DNA of 64,000 nt from Astrocystis sublimbata (taxonomy: Eukaryota > Ascomycota > Sordariomycetes > Xylariales > Xylariaceae), in assembly GCA_022453515.1 (NCBI GenBank), contig JAJNNY010000003.1, positions 558,001 through 622,000 on the forward strand, in the 5' to 3' direction. Below, piece after piece: positions 57,785 through 64,000 of this stretch. Position numbers and translations under genes: made by a program. Numbering within the stretch: the stretch's first letter is position 1; each line of letters starts with the position of its first letter. A model generated the notes under the pieces. That model did no database searches. It saw nothing but the letters and a program-made list of their open reading frames with translations, and was not told the DNA's origin.

Positions 57785-60700
57785 TCATGTGAGAGGCGGG
57801 ACGTCTTCCATCGCAACATCTGGCGAGTTAGCGGGGCTATTAGCCGGCTGGGGAGGGGTGGTGACGGCGACACTATCAATCACTTCCATCTCGACCTGCT
57901 CTGACTCGTCCACCATGGCTACATCGACTTCGCCGTGGTGTGCACGATCAGGTATTCCGACTAATTCGTCCTTGAGCTCGTCTCGAACATAAGCCACATA
58001 GTATGGATCACCACCGTTGTTGAGTTCGTCAATAACTTGCTTCGTGTGTCTCGGATCTTTCGTCACGTTGCTATCGTTATACTTGTACCAGGCTTGGTTC
58101 TTGAAGTCTCGTATCCAGACCCAGTAGTGGCCGGCTTTCATCCCGCCGACATGGCAAATCACGGCATGTAAGCAGTATTTCTGCTGACATGTGTTCTGGA
58201 ATGCGCCCGCTGCTTCATTGCGTAATTCATCAAGCTCATCGGCTTCTGCTGTATCCATGTGTTGCCCGGCTTCCCACAGAGCTCTCGGGAGGTTGGAAAT
58301 CCCAGAATTGTCACTTTCTGCATTGCTACCCAGAAAGACTGTTTCGGCAGGGTTTGGCGTCGCTACATGATCGGACTGAGCCTTGCTTCGAGGTCGAATA
58401 TCTCGCCAAAGCTCGGAATCTAGGTCAATTGCCACTCGGTCGTTGATATTTTCATTATCATGTGGGTTGTTTACTATGCAATGATCGGAGGTCCGTGTTC
58501 CCGGAGTTTGGAAGATATTCTCAACCGTTTCATCTTTCTTTGGCTCGAGCCCCTTCATTCGCTCTTTAATTGCCCATTCCCGTCGGCGGGCATTCCATAG
58601 GTCGGAACTGGCCTCGCCTTCCATGTAGCGATCCAGACACAGCTCTTCGGGTATAATGACTGGGTTCATGTTCTTTACGCCAGATGCATCACTGCGCTGG
58701 ATGCATATATGCATTATAGGTGGTAAAGCGCGAATAGTAGTATAGCGAGCAAGGCTACCGTTATCGTGAGACAGAAGTTCATATCCGAAATATCTATCGA
58801 GCGCCGCATATAAAGTATAATTTGCTTTCTGTTTTTTGTCAGGATGGGGGAATGCGGTGATCCACCGCTCTGGTACAACTTCTTCATTGACAATGTCTTT
58901 GACCTCGGGAATGGAACTTGACTTCTCATCATCCACAGCCGATTTGACCGTAGAATTGACGATGGTGGTGAAAAAAAGCGAAGTGATTATGTCGGCTTGA
59001 AGATCAGGTTTCCCGGGCATTGGTCCAATGGGACGAATTGCACGCATCAAGTGCTCCAGAATGTTTCCTATGATTTCTTCAACATCTTGTTGCGAGGTAC
59101 CTGATCTGTCAGACTGCTCAAGGCGCTGGGAAATATAGGCAAATTTCTGCTCTAGAGAAAGAGGTGCTGGGAGGTCTTCCATCGCCACATCCTCCACGTG
59201 TTCAAGCTTATCTGACACTGCTCTCGTCCTGGACAGGGGTTCGTCGTCGTTACCAGTAGCCGAAGTGGACATATGGTCTGCATCCTGACAAACTGCAGGC
59301 CCCGAACCTCCGCCGACAAGTGTTTGTGCACTATCGATTCTTTGCAAGTGGGGCTGTCCGTCTATGGGGTCCTCGGTAACGGTGACGTTGGTAGGCTCCT
59401 CGTTCGAAGAATTATGTGTTGGAGAGGAGGGACGCGCCGGCAGTGGGGGCGGCCGGTCCTGCGATCGTGGAGTGAGAAGCTCTTTGGCAGATGACAGGGC
59501 GGTATTGGCAAGCTTTTGAGATGGGCTAGCAGCATTACTTGACGTCGTCTGTAGATCTGAGAACAGACGGCAGAGTTCCTCAATGACTACTAAAGGTCAG
59601 CATATTCCCGGCCCATTCAGAACCTTGTCTGGAATTCACTTACATTGGCGAGCAATAATAGCTTCCTCGAGGGAAACTTGTGTACCATTGCCCCCAGTGC
59701 GCCTGTTGTTGACGGATGCCTCCTCTATTTCGAGCTGAACTTGATTATAGTTGCGAACCATGTCTCGGACAGGTTTGACATTGTAAAAATACTGTAACAA
59801 GCTATTCAAGTAGCAAGTATTACCTATATTTCTCAAGCCTGGCGGAACAATCGTCTTATCTGGTCCTCTTGCCATAGCCCAAGTTTGTAGCATCAAGACT
59901 ACGGTTTCTTTTATACTTTTTACTTCCGCCTCTTTGCCCTGCTCGGTTCTGAGAGCGTCGAACAGCGTGAGGGCCTCAAGGATTTCTCTGAGACGAGCCT
60001 CTATCTTCCAATCGGGTAGTCCCTCGTTCGAAGGATGGAAAGAAGCTTGTATGGCCCTTGTCCGAATGACTTCTGCAGGGGAGTCCGCGTCGACTCGCAA
60101 AACTGCGCAGGCACGATCAATGCTCATGGGCTGTGAATGCTTGTTTTCTATTGACGCAAACATTGACAAATTTTGGCCTAGATGCATGCCAATTGCCATG
60201 AGATGCGATTTGGCTTCGCGCATGGCTGTGTTGTCATTTTTATGAAGGGCTGCAAAATTGTTATACTGGGCCAAGATCTCATTAGAATCGGTAACGTCTT
60301 CTTCCAAATCAAAAAACGCGAAGGCCGAAGGGACGTCAATTTGATCGAATTGAGACCTGTACTGAATGAGCTCAAGTTGTACATCGTCGTCGCGTAGATT
60401 GCAGCAGCTGACTGCTGCATCGATCAGTGCATTTCGGCGAAGAGGGCAAATCTGGGACAAGAGAATAGCGGCCCAAAAAAACCATTTGGAAGGGTCTTGT
60501 ATGCGACAGCCTAACGATGACGCATCGGCTGTTCGAGGTTCTCGTTCTTGACGGAGGTTCTCTCTTGGAGCAGGGGAATCGCCTTGTATTGCCTTCGTGA
60601 GTAAGGCCCAAGCCGGGGTGGTCCTTCGCGGCTGCAGTCCTGACCGCAACTCTTCCAAGACATCCTGTAAGTATGACCTTTGGGTATCCAGAGGAGTGGG

Positions 60701-61634
60701 ATGTTGGGTAGCGCTTGGCTCAGGATACTCTATGTACCAGCATTCCTCTTCCTCCTCGTCGTTTTTCTCTCGAAAGCCCAGAGACCGAAGAAGATCGTCA
60801 AAGTCACTGCCAAAGGAGACCTGAAATCTTTTGTTTCTCTTTTTGATCTTGAGAATCTGATCGCTAGGCTTTGTAAGACGGTCTTCAATGTACTTTATCA
60901 AAAGTGAAATCGTAGAACCCTTGGCCCAGTCGGGATGCACGTCGGAGTATCGCTCAGGTTCATCGGCTTGGGCTTTTTGTTGGTTCCGGAGAAGCCTCTT
61001 ATCATCCTGTATCATAGCGCGTACCGCAGGGCTGAGTCTTGGTTCTCGCATAGTGATAATGACTTGACATTGACAGTCTTTCACGACACAGACATACACT
61101 AAGTTGCTGCCGCTTTGTTTGGCATCCTCAAGATTGGCGCTAGTAGGAATGAACATATGGGTAGGGTGTTCATCATCGTGGAAGCCTCTGTCTTGAGATT
61201 TAAAAGAGGCCACATAGAAGTGATGGTTGCAATCTCCACACATCATGGAGACAAATGTTTGATCCTGTCCTTCTAAGGTCTGATCAGGGATGAGGAGCAT
61301 CTCATGACACCCATCACCCGAGCATTTCGCTGTTGAAGGGAACTGTAGCCCAGGTAACTGTGACCGAAGAAGGCTGATAAGCAACAATGGTGACGTGTAG
61401 GCTGCACTGCGTTAATTGACTGTGATATCTGCGGCGGTGAATACGGGACACAAGAAAATGAGACAGAAACCTACCTTGAGAGACTTTCTGCCGACGAAAT
61501 GCAAGTCTAGCAGAGGCTTGTCGCTTCTTTGAATCCTCACGGGTTTCGGGATACATTGTCGAAGCCATGCCCGAGAGGGATGCGGGCGTTGTTTCATCCA
61601 GTGACTGCGAACTCATAGCTGCAGCAATAGTCAT
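57785..61634 (-). CDS. Ubiquitin carboxyl-terminal hydrolase, Ubp2-type
   Basis: Exons 61634-61475, 61401-59644 and 59586-57785 give 1239 residues, close to yeast Ubp2 (1272). Ubp2 removes ubiquitin, preferring K63 chains, and works with the Rsp5/Rup1 system. A long N-terminal part contains a Cys-rich segment (CSGDGCHEMLLI ... MMCGDCNHHFYV ... VVKDCQCQV) that may bind zinc, and mid-region helices. The catalytic Cys box is GLRNIGNTCYLNSLLQYFY (Cys 583). The His box is GGMKAGHYWVWIRDF (His 1126), followed by WYKYNDSNVT. Nearly 540 residues separate the boxes, as in Ubp2. Intron 2 splits RQ-FIEELCRLF just after the Cys box; its TAGTAG acceptor allows FIEEL or LVIEEL. Intron 1 has two nearby CAG acceptors, and only GCAGTGCAG at 61402 keeps frame. 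The C-terminus is acidic and Pro-rich. Confidence 0.92.
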
Positions 61635-62530
61635 CTTTGTTCTTAATGCGAGTCAGGTACAATGGCGATAATATGAGTGGGGAGGTTCGTAACCGCAATC
61701 AAGAGTCGATATCAGGCTGTCAAGAATACCGAATGCTGGGGAGCATGATCAAACTGCACGTTGTAGCCTCCGCGTCAAGGATAGTAAATATGGCCTAGCA
61801 GCGGTAGAGGTAATGGATTAGAAGAAAACCACCAATGCATTCGCCTGCTGACAGGATGGATGATGGGGTTTCTGTATGGAGCGAGATGGACGGAATGGGA
61901 GGGGCCTGACCTGGGGAGTGGTGTCAATGGCCACTACCTAATTAGACATCATATTAGGAACAGGAAACAGGGAGTGAAAGTTGCAACAGAAGTGCAGATA
62001 TTCTACAGTAAGAACATCCATGTCATAGGAAGTAGGTAGTAGGTAGCACAAAAAGGCAATGGTGTTGATCTTGGTGCTCGCGAGGCCACCATCGAGGCAG
62101 GCGAGTGCCACAATCCCCACTCACTTGAGCCTTCTTGCTTCTTGCCTTACACCCTTCCAAAGGTACTGTGGTGGACAGTATCTACCATGGTGTATTCATA
62201 CTGTACATTATCTACTTGTTACCTCCTAGGCTCCTTTAGGTACCTTAGTAGCTCGCCTAGGTAGACACCTGTCGCGCCTAGATAGGTACCTTGAGAGGAA
62301 AACCCGGCCGGAGCGAGCACGAGCCACCTGAGCTGGAGCCCCATTACAGATCCGTAGCCTCTTCCAGCCTCGAATCAGAGGGCTTCAATTGACCAAAGTC
62401 CCCCGATTCCCAGCCGCAGGTAGCTTAGCTACCCGAGACCTTACCTATCCTCGCCTATCCAACTCACCTGACTTCCTATTTGCTTCCTTCTCAGCCAACT
62501 CCCATCGTGAACGTCCCCCGTTGGCTTACG
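61635..62530. other. Promoter region between divergent genes
   Basis: About 0.9 kb between the start codons of the deubiquitinase (minus) and the complex I subunit (plus), so it must hold both promoters. It has several TAGGTA/CCTAGG-type words (62030-62290), but no recognisable specific site. Confidence 0.5.
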
Positions 62531-63341
62531 ATGGCGATTCCTCACCCCGTACAGACGCTGGCGGAGGACAGGCCCTTCCACCCGAAAGATGCCGTGAAGT
62601 CGGCTATCCAGGGCGGTCTCGTCGGCGGTGGAGCTGGTCTCCTGCTCTCCGCCATGCAGAATTCGCTCGCAAAGCAGAATGTGGGCGCCTGGGGTGTCTT
62701 CTCACGCACCGGCAGCACCATCGCCACTTTCAGTACGAGTTACCTCGCCGTCCCTCGGCTTACCCGCCGCTGTTGCTGACGACCGTGTGCGCAGCTGCCG
62801 TCACCACTGTCTACAGCTTCTCCAAGGACGCCACTGCCAACTTGCGCGAGAAGGATGACGCCTTCAACACAACCGTTGCCGCCTTCCTTGGAGGTGCTAC
62901 CATTGGATTGAGATGTAGGGCACATCCAGCTAGGCCTCTTCGGTCTGCTCGGCTTCCAGCTAACAACTTGCGCAGCTGGCCGTATGCCCCGCATTCTTGG
63001 CTTTGGCGCTGCCTTTTCAGTCGTCATGACTGTCTTCGCCTACACTGGTGGCAGCCTGCGCGGCACACAATCCGAGGTATCGGGGATAGATGAGTATGAT
63101 CGCAAAGAATACCTCCGGAGAAATCGCAGGCGGCCAATAGAGGAGACGATTGCAGTGCTGGGAGAGGGAAGAGGTACAGCTTTGATACAACCTTCCCCCG
63201 CTACTCTTTGTATACGACACGTTCCTGACCTTTCTCTTGTACTCAGGAATCCAGCCACCCGGATACGAGGAACGGAGGCGGGAGAGGCTGAAGCAGACAT
63301 ATGGCGTTGAGATTAAACCCGTCTCGGCGTTGGCGAACTGA
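62531..63341 (+). CDS. NADH:ubiquinone oxidoreductase 21.3 kDa subunit (NDUFA11/B14.7 type)
   Basis: Exons 62531-62732, 62795-62914, 62976-63173 and 63247-63341 give 204 residues. This is a Tim17/22-fold accessory membrane subunit of mitochondrial complex I, homologous to Neurospora NUO-21.3b and mammalian NDUFA11. Sequence signs: FHPKDAVKSAIQGGLVGGGA, then a run of glycine-rich membrane helices (GLLLSAM, AFLGGATIG, MPRILGFGAAFSVVM), and the soluble tail DRKEYLRRNRRRPIEETI and GIQPPGYEERRRERL with YGVEIK. All three introns are phase 1 and about 60-75 bp, with CGCAG or CTCAG acceptors; splicing gives ATFTAVTTVYSF and GLRSGRMPRIL in frame. No N-terminal presequence is expected for this family. 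The ATG at 62531 was chosen because it starts just before the conserved region. Confidence 0.9.
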
Positions 63342-64000
63342 AGCCAAGCGACACTTGCCTGACCGATGCAGGCCTGTACATACACGATCGGACGTCTTGC
63401 GTAACTCCCCTGGCCGTCCCTAGATAGCTGGTATCATTGTGTCTTTGCCTGCACGGAGCTGGGCACATCTTTCAATTAGTGAGTATGCCATCGGCATCCC
63501 CCCTGTCCGCAACCCCCTTCTATGATGAGATTCCTTAGAGGCTGTTTATGACTCATTCAATGAGTATGATTAGTCTATCACCACATTGTTCTATCATTCC
63601 TGACAACTTGGGCCCCTTCCGCCAGACGTCTTGAAAAGTTTAGTTTAAGTATCTGCTGCTAACGTCGTCGACGCAATAGACTTTACAATTTCAATAACAT
63701 CTCACGAGAAGAGCGTTTCGTCAACCCTGCTAGCTCGTATGCTATTTGCCCTTGATCGTTCTCAACAAGAAGCTGTGTAATGTAGTCTTTCCATTACACA
63801 GTTGATGATGTCTTCCGCTCGGTCGGATTGCGCCTGCTTGAACGGGGCACTCGGCACAGCGACCGTTTTCTCTCGAGATTTTAGTCCGTGTGTGATCTGC
63901 AAGCTAGACTTGGGCATGTCCAAGGCCTACGACGCAGTAAGGTTGCATTAACAGAAGACTCAGGCGTAGTAGATACGACAGACGAGGGATGAAAAGGAGC
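63342..64000. other. Right flank, no gene supported
   Basis: 3' flank of the complex I gene, a perfect inverted repeat at 63773-63801, and a plus-strand frame of about 50 codons beginning ATGATG near 63805 with a GTAAGG donor-like site. This could be the first exon of a gene that continues beyond the window, but nothing in it is recognisable. Confidence 0.4.
63773..63801. repeat. 10-bp perfect inverted repeat, 9-base loop
   Basis: CTGTGTAATG and CATTACACAG are exact reverse complements separated by TAGTCTTTC. It could form an RNA hairpin or be a dyad protein-binding site. Confidence 0.75.

Noticed and set aside
63805..63960. A possible first exon of an edge gene
   Set aside because: About 50 codons with a donor-like GTAAGG, but no recognisable sequence and the window ends; it cannot be supported.
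1..64000. CRISPR arrays, operons, riboswitches and prophage elements
   Set aside because: The introns, gene families and spacing are those of a fungal nuclear genome; no regularly spaced direct repeats or bacterial-type signals were seen.

Overview
The window reads as nuclear DNA of a filamentous ascomycete (Pezizomycotina, possibly a Sordariomycete; the lineage is inferred only from gene types and intron style). Genes are well spaced on both strands. Most carry short introns of about 45-175 bp with GTATGT/GTAAGT-like donors and CTAAC-like branch sites. There are no operons, ribosome binding sites or bacterial signals. No tRNA, rRNA or intact transposon was found. Gene models below were built by hand by joining open frames across GT..AG introns with checked phase.

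Layout, left to right: a 5'-incomplete GNAT acetyltransferase (137-536, +); a GH47 class I alpha-1,2-mannosidase (4922-7990, +); an amino acid permease (10728-12526, -) with a (TG)27 microsatellite against its start codon; a small membrane-anchored protein of unknown function (14428-15174, -); a zinc-independent MDR oxidoreductase (17729-19055, +); nucleoporin Nup37 (20551-22807, -); and a WSC-domain cell-wall sensor (25976-26956, -). A gene-poor stretch of about 6 kb follows. Then come three minus-strand metabolic genes: an AtuA-like/DUF1446 protein (33121-35080), a secreted BBE-type FAD oxidoreductase (35560-37759) and an APH-fold kinase ending in SKL (38995-40107). The right part holds a SNIP1/Pml1-like FHA protein (41690-42628, +); an NLR-like protein with an alpha/beta-hydrolase domain and an NB-ARC domain (46517-51493, +); an HTH plus 2EXR protein (52511-54096, +); a Gfd2/YDR514C-like RNase H-fold protein (55146-56360, -); a Ubp2-type deubiquitinase (57785-61634, -); and a complex I 21.3 kDa/NDUFA11-type subunit (62531-63341, +).

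The most unusual signal is a family of near-identical introns. The first intron of the MDR gene (18161-18324) and the third intron of the BBE gene (36488-36646) lie in unrelated genes on opposite strands. They align over essentially their whole length: 74 of 90 core bases identical without gaps, starting at the same offset from the donor. A third, more diverged copy is the intron of the GNAT gene (265-432; 53 of 70 core bases). All three are in the sense orientation of their host gene, 159-168 bp long, and share or partly share a hairpin. This is the signature of introner-like elements, i.e. introns that multiply.

Functionally the window is mixed: glycoprotein processing, amino acid uptake, redox metabolism, nuclear pore, wall sensing, mRNA processing, NLR-type non-self recognition, ubiquitin turnover and respiration. 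The only group that may work together is 33-40 kb, where two of three adjacent co-oriented genes end in peroxisomal-type tripeptides (SKI, SKL).
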